Shown here: piece after piece, positions 13,192-24,385 of the stretch
Numbering within the stretch: the first letter of the stretch is position 1
How the letters are laid out: every line of letters starts with the position of its first letter
DNA from: Macrotrachela quadricornifera
Taxonomy: Eukaryota > Rotifera > Eurotatoria > Philodinida > Philodinidae
Direction: 5' to 3'
DNA: 64,000 bases
Assembly: GCA_022393335.1 (NCBI GenBank)
Contig: JAJEKB010020206.1
Coordinates: 1-64,000, forward strand
Made by a program: the position numbers and the translations under genes
The notes under the pieces: model-generated
The model's input: the letters and a program-made list of their open reading frames with translations, nothing else
Database searches by the model: none
What the model was told of the DNA's origin: nothing

Positions 13192-13374
13192 TAAAAGTTA
13201 GCAGCGGATTCGAGTGTAACTTGCTGATATTCATTTGTGAGTCTTTACTGACTCTTTAATTGAATGTGCTCGATACAGAATTTAATTCTGTATCCACTAC
13301 AGCACATTAGAAAAACAGCACAAATCTTCAAACGAATATCAGCAAGAAATATTCGAATCCGCTGCTAACTCTTA
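13192..13374. mobile_element. Palindromic MITE, about 183 bp, TA-flanked ends
   Basis: The left end TAAAAGTTAGCAGCGGATTC is mirrored by the right end (TAAGAGTTAGCAGCGGATTC in reverse). Inside, cttgctgatattca pairs with cgaatatcagcaag, and the centre is a palindrome (tacagaatttaattctgta). Both ends carry TA, as expected for a Tc1/mariner-type MITE. Non-coding. A relative lies at 12784. Confidence 0.75.
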
Positions 13375-13380
13375 CTACGT

Positions 13381-13982
13381 GTTTTTCACCTTCATTTACA
13401 CTTTGTTCAATTGATTAATCATCATGAAAGTTTACGCTATCTCGATACATTCGAACAAGAAGATTTTATTGGTGTTGTAAGTAAAAACTTTCATGGTACT
13501 CACTGTCACGATGAACTCATCACCTGTTATTATCAGGTAAGCAGATAAATATAGAATATATTTTGTTTTATCTAGGTTTTTACTTTTAGATCGATTTTGA
13601 CTTACAAAATGTAACGTCAACAAACGAATCATCTACTTCTCATAGTGTCGATGGTCCTTTTGATCAAACAGAGCTAACACCGAGTATATTACATGGTATA
13701 AATCATCATCATCTTTTTGTTTGTGGTTGTAATAAGCCTTATCAATGTGTACTGGTGTTTCGTCGATGTATAATGGATAAAAAGTTATGTCATTTACTTA
13801 TTTGTTCACGTTGAAATTCAACCATTAGTTATTTTGTCGAATATCGTGAAAACCCTAATGATATTAACTTTGGAAAAATTAAATTTCTTTCTACCACAAG
13901 TAATGGAAAATATGCAGTGATTGAACATTATGGAATTAAAACAAAATTCAGTGTTTTTTTTAAAATCATCTATGTACTATGA
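13381..13982 (+). pseudogene. Two spliced coding fragments upstream of the BEN gene, unknown product
   Basis: An open frame up to 13536 (...LRYLDTFEQEDFIGVV..., ...CHDELITCYYQ) meets a consensus donor (CAG|GTAAGC). After an acceptor at 13587-13589 it continues from 13590 with IDFDLQNVTS, then a Cys/His-rich part (HHHLFVCGCNK, RRCIMDKKLCHLLICSR). An in-frame TGA at 13812 interrupts the frame, which then runs on to TGA at 13980. The segment could be a zinc-binding N-terminal part of the BEN-domain gene that follows, or a separate gene; I do not recognise the domain. The palindromic MITE lies just upstream, so the 5' end may be lost. Confidence 0.5.
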
Positions 13983-14198
13983 TTTATTATAAGTCGATTG
14001 ATTATTTCTTCTTTGTACTTTGATGTTTTTGAAAAGATCCATCATATTATTGTAACTTCATTGTCCATTTATTATGAACATGATAAAATATAACATTAAT
14101 TCTCTTCTTTATTTTATTTCATCAATTTACATGTGTGATTCGAAGTCCAAATAATTATTTAGTCTCCTTCTACTTTCAGTTATTAAATATTCACTATT

Positions 14199-15755
14199 AT
14201 GGCAACTGTGTCTAATACGGATTGAAATACACGTATACAATATCCTAAAAAAATATTTTCTCCTTCTGTAGCATCGCAACCGTTACCGAGCAATTATTTT
14301 ATTTATATACCAGATACCACGTCTTATTCAATTTTTGGTCGAAGTAGTGTCAAAAATATTCAAGGAAAAAAAGCTACGTTAATCGTCAATAAAGAAAAAT
14401 TATTGGCGAAATTATTTTTTATTGGTAATTTTTGCATCTGATATATATTGTGAAAGAAATACTTATATATGATTTTTGCAGATTTTTTTTCCTCGTAGAA
14501 CAGATATTTGATCCTTTTATTTTATAGATGAACTAACTGAACGTAATGAAGATGAAAATGAAGGTAACAATTACCACAACAATCAAGATGATGATTTTAT
14601 TGATAATTATAAACACAATAATGAACCCGAAGAAGAACCAATCAATGCATCTGGTAAGAATATATTATATTATTTATTTTCATTTTAGTACTTGCGTTAT
14701 ATATGTCTTAAAATAAGAATAGTTAAACCGGCTTTTTTTATTATTCTTTTGTGAACAGATGGAGCTGAAGATGGTTTGATATGCGATCAAGATTTTGTTA
14801 CAAAACGAAAACGTTCTGGTTCTCATTTATTGAACAGCGGATCTCGATCAGCAAAATGATCAAAACAAGAATGTTTAAATGAAAGTATGTATAGTTTGTT
14901 ATCTGTTTTATTTTTCTAATTTATGTGTTCTATATTCGAAAAAAAGACAAATATTAATATATTCTTGGTTTCCTATTATGTAGCTGGTCAAGATTTACAC
15001 AGTGAACCTGATACACAACTTAAAATAACAAACAAACATCAACATCTGTTAACTAATAATTATAAAACATATCCGTGATTCCTAGATATATATTATTCTA
15101 TTTCTTTTAAATGTTTTAGATACTTCACTGAGATCGATCGAAAACAAAATTGCCGATTTGAGCAAAAATATAGTGAAGATAAGTCGTGCAATCCATCAAA
15201 TTGTATTATTTTCTGGAAAATGGTGAGTAGTTTTTTATTATCGATATAATTCGAAATTGATCATTCTAGGGTTCACATAACCTTGATCATTATCAAGATT
15301 CAAGTACTCACGAAACTACTTTCAGCAATAAATATTTACTATTTTATTTAAAGGAATTTAAAGGTCATGATTTGATTGAAGTAGTCGGTAGAGATTTTGC
15401 TCGTCAAGTCATGCGTATTTTATTTACTGAAGAAGAACTTAAAACCTGTATTGTACCACCAAAACGACGACATTTGGTACGAAAACCTCTTGATTCTGAA
15501 CGTTTTCATCTTTTGAATGGCTTGTAAGAACTAGTTTATTTTCGTCTCATTTTCATCTTTGTTCTTTTTTTAGAAGCTGTTTGAATAAAATATCGTTTGG
15601 CTTCATATTTGTACGATGATTTTTTCAAGTACCATCTTGGTCCGAAACTCAGCGATTTCCTAGTTGAAGAATGTCGTCGAGCAAAAAAACAATACTCAAA
15701 GCAAACAATTGCAGTCATATCGAATACAACGACTCAACAACCGACAATTAACTAA
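14199..15755 (+). pseudogene. BEN-domain-like nuclear protein gene, decayed
   Basis: A multi-exon gene with four in-frame TGA codons. Exon pieces: 14199-14424, 14528-14653, 14759-14884, 14984-about 15078, 15120-about 15225, 15326-15523 and about 15573-15755, mostly joined by GT..AG borders in compatible phase. The product begins MATVSNTD, has an acidic middle (RNEDENEGNN...), a basic stretch like a nuclear localisation signal (VTKRKRSGS), a short coiled-coil-like part (SIENKIADLSKNI) and a C-terminal BEN-like domain: VGRDFARQVMRILFTEEELK, then a Lys/Arg-rich PPKRRHL, LDSERFHLLNG and GPKLSDFLVEECRRAKKQ. BEN domains bind DNA or chromatin partners. TGAs lie at 14223, 14857, 15076 and 15582; the last exon joins only with a one-base phase shift. 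Non-functional as assembled. Confidence 0.6.
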
Positions 15756-16595
15756 AAAAATATATTATGCTTACGTGTAAGAAAGATTTTGTTATCTTTT
15801 TTAATGATCCATATTTTTCTGATCATGTTGCTTCTTTGAAATATTTTTTATTTCATGTATTTTGTATTTTTTTGTATCCGATGAGCTCTTTTATTTATTA
15901 AGTATATATTTGAATGAAAACGGAAACAACTAGACATAGTAGTATGATGAATAGCTTTTGGAGAAATAGTGCTGTATACGATTGTTTACGACCGTATACG
16001 GTTGACCTGAGTATAGAACAGTATACGACATACACGGAGCATTACATCCAGAAAATTAAAAATAAAAAAACTTCTGATTTTCATGTTTTTATTCTGTGGA
16101 TAGTTTAATTTTGTTCATGCGGTGACTGCTGTTGGATTTGATTGAGAAAGTCTCTCGTAAGAACTAGGAAAACACAAGAGAAAGAATGAGTATTTAAAAC
16201 TGCTGTTAAACATATTTGATGCTTACCATATGCCGGCCTTCTCTCTATAGATTGTGTTTACGTTTCTTCTCTACCACCAAGAGCCACGATATTGGATATA
16301 TCATTACGAAAAACTCTCGTATAATAAAAATGAATCCTATTGTCTGCGTAGTTTTCATACTATCAAAGTAAAAAAATTATTTTTGATGAACATACACATT
16401 TTAAAAGGAAAACATAGACTGGTATTGACTGTATTGGCAGCGTCGATCAAAACTATTGATTGTTTGGTTGAGTCGTGTTTCCTCAGCAAAATTTCATACA
16501 CATTAGATGTTTCATAGACAAGAATGAGAAAGCACACTCTAAAACTATATGAAAATCGGTATGTAACATTAACTTCATTCTAGTTTATTAAGATT
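15756..16595. other. Intergenic DNA, no gene seen
   Basis: Short open frames only. The segment 15970-16035 has several copies of GTATACG/CGTATAC, too degenerate to call an array. Confidence 0.4.
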
Positions 16596-17065
16596 TTAGT
16601 CAACTCTTCCTAAGCAGTTTCCCAAGAACTCCCTACGCATAATTGAAATCTCTTGAAATAGGTGGTGAATCCATCTCGAGAATTTGTGAGGTGTGTTGAT
16701 CGAAGCATGGAAAAATTTTATGCATGAGTTCCGTCGGGAATATGGAAAAGTCAAGTCAAAACTCAAAAAGCTCAAAAAAAGAGTTAGGGGGAATTTTCAA
16801 GAGTTCTTGGAGAGTTCTAAAGAAACTCTCTTAGAAAATCTGGGAAGTGACCAGGAGACTGCCTAAAGTCTCTTGAAAACTCTCTCAAAATCTTTTTTGA
16901 GTTTTTATTTGACTTTTCCACATTCTCAACAGAACTTACGCAAAAATGCTTTCCATATCTCGATCAACTTTTCACTAATTCTTGATATGAACTTCCCATT
17001 AATTCCAAGGAATTTCATTAATGTGTAGGAAGACCTTGAGAAATTGCTTAGAGAGAGTCAACTAA
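16596..17065. repeat. Foldback (long inverted repeat) element, about 470 bp
   Basis: The left end TTAGTCAACTCTTCCTAAGC is mirrored by the right end (TTAGTTGACTCTCTCTAAGC in reverse). Further in, 'gatcgaagcatggaaa' pairs with 'tttccatatctcgatc', and 'ggaaaagtcaagtcaaaact' with 'agtttttatttgacttttcc'. The centre is rich in gagagttctt/aagagttc. No coding frame. Similar wording (ccctggggagtccctaagg, gggactctcc) occurs at 28490-28570. Confidence 0.65.
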
Positions 17066-17591
17066 GAGAGACTTGACTAAACTTCTTTAGCAGGCATCAA
17101 AATATGTAAATATCCACAATAATCGAGTACGATTCGTAGGAACTCATCAGGATGGAAGAAACTATGCAAAAAAATCCAAAATGAGACCCGAGAAATGTCA
17201 CAACCAAAGTAAGGGAAATATAAGCTCTAAATATAAAGAGTTTTCATAGAGCCTGATAGGTTTATCGATTTTATGTGACATACTGTTTTGGACTTAACAG
17301 TAGTTTACTAAATACTTTCATCAAAAGGTTAGATTAAATGAAAAAAACACGTATTCCAAGCAATAAACTTTAGCTATTAGATTGGAAAGTGAAGCAGTAA
17401 AGTGTCTCTTGCCAAAGAAGAAAATACTAAGATCATGATTGTTAGAATTGGCAAATGATTATCATTTATTGTAAAGACTACTTTGATTGAATCAGCTTTT
17501 GTCTCTCTTTTTCACTAATCCTACATTGATTAGAAACAAAAGAAAAATTATTTTACTACATCTAACTTTAATCTCATTATTATTTTCCATG
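17066..17591. other. Intergenic DNA, no gene seen
   Basis: No coding or repeat structure that I can support. Confidence 0.4.
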
Positions 17592-17753
17592 GTAGTTTCT
17601 TTATTCATCATAAAAGCTTTCATAAGATCATGATCAGCTTTTTAGAATATCGACGTCATTGTACGTGAGGTACGGTTGGAGAGGCGTGAGTAGAACTGCT
17701 GTAAAACAGAACATGATCTTATGAAAGCTTTTATACTGAATAAAGAAACTACT
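17592..17753. mobile_element. Short foldback MITE, about 160 bp, TA-flanked
   Basis: TAGTTTCTTTATTCA followed by ATAAAAGCTTTCATAAGATC is mirrored near-perfectly at 17710-17753. Arms of about 44 bp enclose a 75-bp loop. Both ends coincide with TA, consistent with Tc1/mariner-type insertion. Short frames here are by-products of the palindrome. Confidence 0.65.
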
Positions 17754-17941
17754 ATACAAAATAATGCAAAACCGTTTGTAAATCTTAATATAGTGAAAAG
17801 TGGGAGAATTATATAAATGTTCTCTTTTATCTTTTTTGAGATCAATAAAATAAGACAACAAGAACTTAGGATAACCCTGCCATATTCATTTATAGGTTGT
17901 TTCTGTACATACGTGATTTGAATTTAAACAATTTTTCATTA

Positions 17942-18353
17942 AATTTTTAGTTGTAACAAATAATCTAAATAATGAATCGACATCACCATCTTTGATATAA
18001 TAATTGGCATCAAAACACCGTATAATTTTTCACGAAGGGTTACCAAAAAGCTTGAAATTTGCGATGCATTTGATTGCATTATTTTCAATTTATTGAGTTT
18101 AGATAAAATAGCTTTTGGTGCAGTGTATTCATCTTGAAGTAATTCAATAATAACATTTCTTACTCCAATTGGAATATCAGTTTGTGTGCTTTCTGTTGTA
18201 TGATCATGCTGGATAATTCCTTGAAATAATGTTACTTCCAAGTTGCCTGCGTGAAATAATAAATTTTTGCTGGACAATTTGAATCACGTTTAAAGCTGCA
18301 TTTATAGTATTTTTTGGTTCCTTCCTCTGTATCGAACTTTTTTCTTATCACAT
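17942..18353 (-). pseudogene. FLYWCH/GCM-like zinc-finger fragment of a transposase-type gene
   Basis: Reading on the minus strand from 18353: IRKKFDTEEGTKKYYKCSF, DSNCPAKIYY, then after a one-base slip LEVTLFQGIIQHDHTTES. The spacing C-x7-C ... H-x-H with aromatic and basic residues between fits a FLYWCH/GCM-type zinc finger, as found at the N-terminus of MULE-type transposases. Downstream, VIIELLQDEYTAPKAILSKL and SSFLVTLREKLYG match the helical linker that usually follows such fingers. There is no catalytic domain, and the frame ends at 17942. It is a truncated, frameshifted relic; subfamily unknown. Confidence 0.55.
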
Positions 18354-18903
18354 ATCGTCATTCCTAGTTCAAATATACTGTTACGTAGTGATATATCAGA
18401 CTACGGAACTTGTTTATTCTGGATGAAAAGAATCATAACTGAATCATGGATAAGAGAACAACGAAGAGAATGTAAGAAGAGAGATAGCGAAACAATGGGA
18501 TAATGGAGGAGGCTATGCGAACATGTATGCACGTACAGATAGAAGATGAATGTAAGGAAGAGGCAATGAATAAGTGTCATGAATGCTTCCTAACAATACT
18601 CTTTCAATTAATTGATAAGTACTAATCAATTATAGATTACGCTCAAAATAATTAGATAATTCGATAAATTTATTGATAGTTATTTGTTAAAAGGTATATT
18701 ATATTAAATTAAAAGACAGAACATTTTTTAATTTACAAATTTAATTGACTTAAAAGATGTTTAATTAAAAAATGAGATAAAACAATTTCTTTTAAAGTAT
18801 TCTTTCACCGAAATAGTTACTACTGTATTAAGTTAGGAAATACTCATATAATTTAGATACAGATTGCTATATTTTTAGGTATTGCATTAAATCCATGCCC
18901 TTT
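18354..18903. other. Intergenic DNA, no gene seen
   Basis: AT-rich; no supported feature. Ends at the TTAA that flanks the next element. Confidence 0.4.
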
Positions 18904-18907
18904 TTAA

Positions 18908-19703
18908 GGGTACCCCCCCCTCTTTTTTCATGATTTCCAGATCTCAGAGACGGCAAGTCCGATCAAACTGAAATTTTTACCACAGATAGAGGACTTAAAT
19001 TGATGAGACACGTTTTCGAAGAAAAAATTTTCAAAAGGGGTCTTCTTAAATTTTTTGGAAAACTAATGGTTTTCCATAGGGTCTCATGTGCCACCCGTTT
19101 TCCCCATTTAATTTTGTCCGATTAAGTTGAAAATTATTTTTGGAATACCTTTGGAGGTATGTCAGAGGTATTTTTTGACTTTTAAAAAGCTCACTTTCTT
19201 TTTTTTTTATAGAAAAAATACGTAAAAGTTTTTGCTATAGTCAAACTTCTGACTTGCAGAATCCTATAAGTTCGGATAAAAACATCAGAAATTAAAACGG
19301 CCGATTTTACCTCTGGAGAATATCTCAAAGTATCTGTGATAAAAATTTCAGCCCGATTGAACAAAATTAAAGGGAGGTTATCGGTGGCACAATCGTGTAA
19401 CATAGGTGGAAAGTCAGTGTTTGAGAAAAATGGAAAATAAGTTTGGGAATGGTCTCATTTTTTTCAACATATTTATGAACAACTTTTTATGTACAATCCA
19501 CTAAGCACATTAAAAAAAGTTTTTGAAAAATTTTTTTTGGGCGACAGCTTTCCACGGACTTTCAATAGCAGGGTAACGAAAGGGCAGATTGAGGTCATTC
19601 AAACGACGATTGAAATATCAACAGATGATCTATTTACAGCACACATAAACAAAAAGAATTTTTCAAAATGTTCGGCAAAAAAAAAGAGGGAGAGGGGGTA
19701 CCG
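18908..19703. mobile_element. piggyBac-like MITE flanked by TTAA
   Basis: The element lies between TTAA at 18904-18907 and TTAA at 19704-19707, the target signature of piggyBac transposons. Its ends are inverted: left GGGTACCCCCCCCTCTTTTT, right (reversed) CGGTACCCCCTCTCCCTCTT. An internal inverted pair is also present: 'ccgttttccccatttaattttgt' region (19090-19150) against 'acaaaattaaagggagg' (19360-19376). Length 796 bp, no transposase, so it must have been mobilised in trans. Open frames at 19191-19403 (-) and 19489-19707 (+) follow the repeat and are not genes. Confidence 0.75.
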
Positions 19704-19707
19704 TTAA

Positions 19708-20599
19708 TTCCATTATGTCTGTGGAGTAGGGATCAAGTACTTTATATAGACACCTGTTTAACACGAAAAACTTTTAAAGAGAAAATACAATAAAAGAAAT
19801 CAAACTTCAGTGCTTAGAAAGAAAAATGGCATAAAAATTGGCAAAATTAGATTTTTGTTGTAGGATACGTTCATCAGGGTCAAACACAAAATCGCAGGAT
19901 GTTCAGACAACTTTTCATTCTAACAGACTTTGTAGAAGTTTTTTCGCTGCTCATTTTGGTATAAAAACATTTGGAGTTTCATTAATAAATGATGGTGTTA
20001 TAGTCAAAATATTAAATAGTCTAAAACTTCGAGTACTCTAAAATGTTGATAGCATAGTTTGACTTGTGAACATCTCTGTACAGAGAAACGATAATTTCTT
20101 GGTTTTATTTTCAAAAGTTACACTGTCGAAAGTTCTATACAAGCTGTAAAAATTGTATAAACAAATGCTTATTACGAAACAACAGTCTGCCAACATTTCT
20201 ATTATCATTTGACAAATTATTTTCATTTTTTTCAAAGTACTGAAGTTTGATTCCTTTTATTGTATTTTCTATTTAAAATTTTTTCACATTACATAGGTGC
20301 CTATATATATAATACTTGACATCTACTATACACACATATAATGGAATTAAATCAATGTTGTGGTAGCTTTATAATATGATTCACAACAAAAAAATTGGAG
20401 AAATACTTTTAACGTCCACTGTGTATTAATAATGATGCAATATAAAGTTAATTCCTTTTTATCCTGACTGTTTTCTAAAGATAAAATCGAGGTTAAGAAG
20501 CTGAAGAAATGAAAAAATGTTCAATTTTTTATCTTATTGAAACAACAGCAACAACTCTTAAATATAACAAATGCATTTTTCCAAAATCTTACTAGATAG
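19708..20599. other. Intergenic DNA, no gene seen
   Basis: Short frames at 19838-20041 and 20038-20235 show no motif and are judged chance. Confidence 0.4.
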
Positions 20600-20659
20600 G
20601 GCCCAAAGATTCGTAGGTGAGGCTCAGTCCTATCTGGCCGATCCCTGGCTCCGTCACTG
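20600..20659. repeat. Solo hAT-type terminus
   Basis: The segment ends CCTGGCTCCGTCACTG, that is CAGTGACGGAGCCAGG in reverse, the well-known shape of many animal hAT ends (CAGTGGCGxAGCCAGG). It is GC-rich against an AT-rich background. No partner end was found nearby, so this is a relic. Confidence 0.45.
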
Positions 20660-21473
20660 TTTAATTGTAATGAAAAATGACTGATTCATTGAATATTTAA
20701 AAATTACTTAATTGGTAAAAATGCATATTATACTTATGTGTACAAACCGTGCAATACAGTCGTCAGTATGAAAACAATTAAGCATATAAGAAAAATATGG
20801 GCTATTTTCATTTTTTTTTGTTCATTCATTTATGACATATATGAATGAAAACTAATGACGAACATGACCGACAAAGTCAGCCGCTTTGTCAATACATAAT
20901 ATCATATATAAGAGACTGAAATTTATCATTTATTTCAATAAATTAAGTAAATCTCTTAACAACAAGTTAGTTAAGACTAGATAGGGTACTTTAAAAAATA
21001 TTTTTTTCGTTTTTCTTCACTTAAGTAATTTTTTTTCATATTCATATTATTATTGATTAAATGATTATTTCTGTTCCAAATGTAACAGTTATTTAATTAA
21101 TAATCAATAACAAATTGAATGAAAAACACCCAAAATTTTTCCCCGAAGATGTGAGGGTTAGTACTGTTCATTTATTCTAACTACTTTTCTTTCAGCGTTG
21201 AATTAATGTATGTTTTCTACATTAATTCAACTCAGAGAGATACTGCTCTTGTTGGACACAGACAACGGAAAGACCTTTTATGTACGCACATTGTTTTACC
21301 GCTGTTAGCTTTTGTGCCTCCAACAATCAGGGCCTCTCTGGTCGCGCGCGCGCATGTGAATATAAATATACATCAATTCATTTATTTCTTTTCAATTTGA
21401 AATTACACAACAATCAAAATATAATAATCAATAGCTGAAAATAAATAAAATTTATTAGTTCATCCCATTAGTT
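20660..21473. other. Intergenic DNA, 3' flank of the NHL gene
   Basis: No gene. AATAAA-type signals in minus orientation lie at about 21440-21456, just past the NHL stop, and could serve for polyadenylation. A short CG-alternating run (gcgcgcgcg) at 21343-21351 stands out from the AT-rich background. Confidence 0.4.
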
Positions 21474-22387
21474 TCATGATATTTCAATGTTAAATCGTTG
21501 TACTCGTTTGTTACCATAATCAACAACATAGAGATTACCTTGCCGATCAAATGACAATCCTACAGGGCAGCTGAGTTGTTTTGCTTGTGCTCCTTGACCA
21601 TTTCTACCAACAATAACATTTCCTTGTTGTGCTCCTTTAGGCCAACGTACAATTCGATGATTATTACTATCAGCTACATAAATAGTACCCAAATGATCAA
21701 CTACAACTCCTTCAGGATAAGACAATTGTGTCAAACTATTTCCTAGTCCTTGTCCACCAGCAACAACAATACCTTCTTTTGCACCTTCTATCCATTTCAT
21801 CACACGGTGATTATAATAATCAGTCACAAATACTGAATGTTCTCGATCGACGAAAATGTAAGTGGGGTTATAGAGCTGATCAAGACGATTTCCTTCTCCA
21901 TTTCCACCTGCCACTACTATTCCCTGTGTATCACCCATTCGATATCTTCTTACTTCATGTTTGTCATAATTAGAGATATAGAGAAATCCATTCTCATTCA
22001 TTGTCAAACCATAACAAGAGATATCCGAATTAATTATCTCTCCACTTGTTCCATTTTGACGAGGCCATCTAACTACTCTGTTATTCCAGCGATCACAAAT
22101 AATAAGACTATCTCTCTCTTCATCCACGATCACATCTGTTGGCCAATTCAGTTGATGAGTACCATTTCCTTGTCCGCGTCCACCTCCCACTATTTGTCCA
22201 TTTGTTTCACCCGATTTCCATGCCACAATACGGTGATTTTCATGATCAGCAACATAAATTGTTTGTTCATCATCCACATATAATCCGTAAGGCCAATAGA
22301 GTGTTGGATTTTGTCCTCCCACTGTTTGACCATTCTTGTTCCATTTAGCATTTGCAGGAATATCTATCGAACTGGCACGAAGTGGTA
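21474..22387 (-). CDS. NHL-repeat beta-propeller protein (terminal exon)
   Basis: The exon begins after an acceptor (tttcttctag) at about 22388; the first exon was not identified, so the 5' end is open. The product starts VPLRASSIDIPANAKW, then carries six NHL units of about 45 residues, each with the pattern P-x-G/D-hydrophobic-VD...IYVAD..NHRIVRW. Examples: TIYVADHENHRIVAW, SLIICDRWNNRVVRW, SVFVTDYYNHRVMKW, TIYVADSNNHRIVRW, NLYVVDYGNKRVQRF. Six units fit one closed six-bladed propeller. Gly-rich links (VAGGNGEGN) separate the blades. NHL propellers bind protein or RNA partners; bdelloid genomes have many extracellular ones (family knowledge). A TRIM/RING part would have to lie in missing upstream exons, and none is seen. 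The frame is intact to the stop at 21474-21476. Confidence 0.9.
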
Positions 22388-22911
22388 CTAGAAGAAAGAG
22401 AAAACATGATCATCATCAAAAGAAATCTTCCATTTCCTTTGAATTGTGAGATAAGACAAACTTCTACAATATATTTTTTCACTCTGTTTGATGTGATAGA
22501 GAAGAATAGAGAGAATTCTCAGTTGCTGTAAAGAAAAGTCCTATTATAATATATTTTACTGATGTCTATATCAATGATTTCTCAAATATAAAGAAAGTAT
22601 AAATTGGACAGAAACCTTTTCTTAATAGAAGTAGTTTAAAATCCTCGAAGAACATATAGAGAACATTGTTAAATATCATATATTAAAATAGTGATAGAAA
22701 AATACAGAGATTTCTTGTTCTGTAGTGGTCTTTTTTCATATCCATTGTTTCCTTGAAATCGAGATAAAAAATATTTATATCTCACCCACAAGATAGTATA
22801 TTTCTTGAAGTTTTATATAATTTCCAACAGTGTTCAATGGAGCGGATAGGTGAGTCCACTCAAAAATGTTTTCTCTCTTACTTTCATTCTCATTATTAAT
22901 AACATTCATTT
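22388..22911. other. Upstream flank of the NHL exon
   Basis: Should contain the first exon and promoter of the NHL gene, but no signal-peptide-like exon with a matching donor could be identified. Ends at the target duplication of the MULE element. Confidence 0.4.
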
Positions 22912-22920
22912 TGTCTGTTC

Positions 22921-23040
22921 GGTGACCCTCACTTAGGTATGCAATAGTTCGTCCCTTACTATTCGTCCGACACGATTCACCCTAAATACTTTTTGTCCCA
23001 TTCATTATGTCCTTTTACACCTCGTCCAAATTTACTTTCT
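22921..23040. repeat. Left terminal inverted repeat of the MULE element
   Basis: Contains repeated short units ending in GTCC (ttcgtccc, attcgtccg, ttttgtccc, tatgtcc, ctcgtcc) spaced 12-20 bases apart. The reversed right terminus has the same units, e.g. aatattcgtcc, ttttgtcc, acttcgtcc. Confidence 0.7.
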
Positions 23041-23244
23041 TCTTATATATTTTATCGTGTAATTTTTTGAAAATCAATTTTCATGGAAATTGAGAAAAAT
23101 ATTGTATGTGAATGAATTTCTATCGTTACGTCTATTGAATCATTGTGGTTTTCAAAGACCAATTGAAAATAGATAAATGTCCTCTATCTATTCTATACAT
23201 AAACTAGCAGAGGTACCCGATGAAAAGAGAATATGGTTAAATTT

Positions 23245-23660
23245 TTACATCTTCCACCTGACTTTTTCTGCTGTACATAATACGTCTTCTACAGGATTGT
23301 TTCCCGTTGTGGGCGAGCTATCTGTAACAGAACTTTTTTGCATGACACATCAAACCTCTTGAACAGGACTTTAACCGGCATGCGTCAATAGTCTTTAACA
23401 GGATTGTGTCCGTTATGCGTTAGGTGTTCGTCATTGGACGCTTCTCGCTGTGCGTGATATCTCTTCCACAGGCCTTTTTTCACCATACCCGGAACCGCTG
23501 CTACAGTTCTTCCCCCGCCGTGCGTGGGGTATCTTTCGCAGAGCTTTTCCCGCCGTGCATGGGGTATCTTTCACCCAGCGTTTCCCGCCGTTCGTTGGGT
23601 ATCTTTCACAGAGCTTTTCCCGCTGTGCATCAGGCATCTTCAACAGGACTCGTCTCATCG
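23245..23660. repeat. 35-bp degenerate minisatellite, GC-rich
   Basis: About eleven diverged copies of a 35-bp unit. The clearest run is 23521-23642, with units beginning TGCGTGGGGTATCTTTC, TGCATGGGGTATCTTTC, TTCGTTGGGTATCTTTC and TGCATCAGGCATCTTCA, each followed by a (T)TTCCCGCCG-like end. Older copies to the left differ by one base in length. Because 35 is not a multiple of three, all frames read similar peptides (GYLSQSFSRRAWGIF); these open frames are artefacts. Confidence 0.8.
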
Positions 23661-24171
23661 GATTCAAGCTGACATTCTCACTCTCAAATTTGCATTGAAC
23701 TGCGTTATTTGATTAGAAAGTGAGTGAGATCACGATCTCTTACGGCTAGGATGAAGTTTCACACACACCTCCTTCTCTCACCTCCAATCACTCTCCCGAC
23801 TTTCCTTCGCATTCAAGGAACTGATGCGGATAGTTCCGTGATGCTCTCTCTCACGATGACCAAATACATAGCGAACAGACTCATCAGAATTTCGATTTGT
23901 GTTGATCAAGATAAAATTTCACTCAGCCTTTTCCACGCACCCCGTTTGGTGATTCCAATCCCATGTCGACTTTCCTCAGGAGCTGAGGAAGTAGTGTATA
24001 AAATTTTGTGACCCTAGCTATCACAGAGACTGAATGCATAGCGAATAGACAAATATTTTTCTTTATATATATTGATATGTCATCGTTGTGAGCCAAGAAA
24101 AAGAACAAATACGTTGTTCTTGTAAGTCGTAGAGAACAAATGGATACATCATAGTTGTCAATCAAGGAAAC

Positions 24172-24385
24172 GGGATCCCGAAAGATGCGCACGGCGACAG
24201 TTGCGCACGGAGACGCTGAGAGCTCTGGCTAAGACTATAAACTCTGGGTGAGGGTGTGGATGTGAGTGTGGGTGAGGACAAAGGTTACGGTGAAGGCGGT
24301 GAACTTGGAACGGTTCGCTTCGATGCAAAAAACTCATTTTTTGTTCCGTGCGCAACTATCGTCGTGAGCATCTGTCGCGGATCCC
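24172..24385. mobile_element. 214-bp MITE with perfect 8-bp target duplication
   Basis: Flanked by AAGGAAAC on both sides (24164-24171 and 24386-24393). Inverted ends: left GGGATCCCGAAAGATGCGCA, right reversed GGGATCCGCGACAGATGCTC, continuing through AGTTGCGCACGGA in both. The centre is G/T-rich (gggtgagggtgtggatgtga). An 8-bp duplication fits hAT-like transposition. It is inserted in a retroelement-like tail inside the MULE. Confidence 0.85.

Noticed and set aside
548..15584. Idea that TGA is read as an amino acid in this genome
   Set aside because: The intact receptors and the NHL exon have no internal TGA, and the TGA-bearing genes carry other lesions such as frameshifts and TAAs.
19191..19707. 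Two frames of about 70 codons on opposite strands
   Set aside because: Both fall in the inverted ends and interior of the TTAA-flanked MITE and have no protein motif.
21728..22348. Plus-strand open frames of 69-148 codons
   Set aside because: They lie antisense to the intact NHL exon and reflect its codon pattern.
23424..23712. Several overlapping open frames on both strands (78-82 codons)
   Set aside because: They are produced by the 35-bp minisatellite, whose unit lacks stops; peptides in different frames are near-identical.
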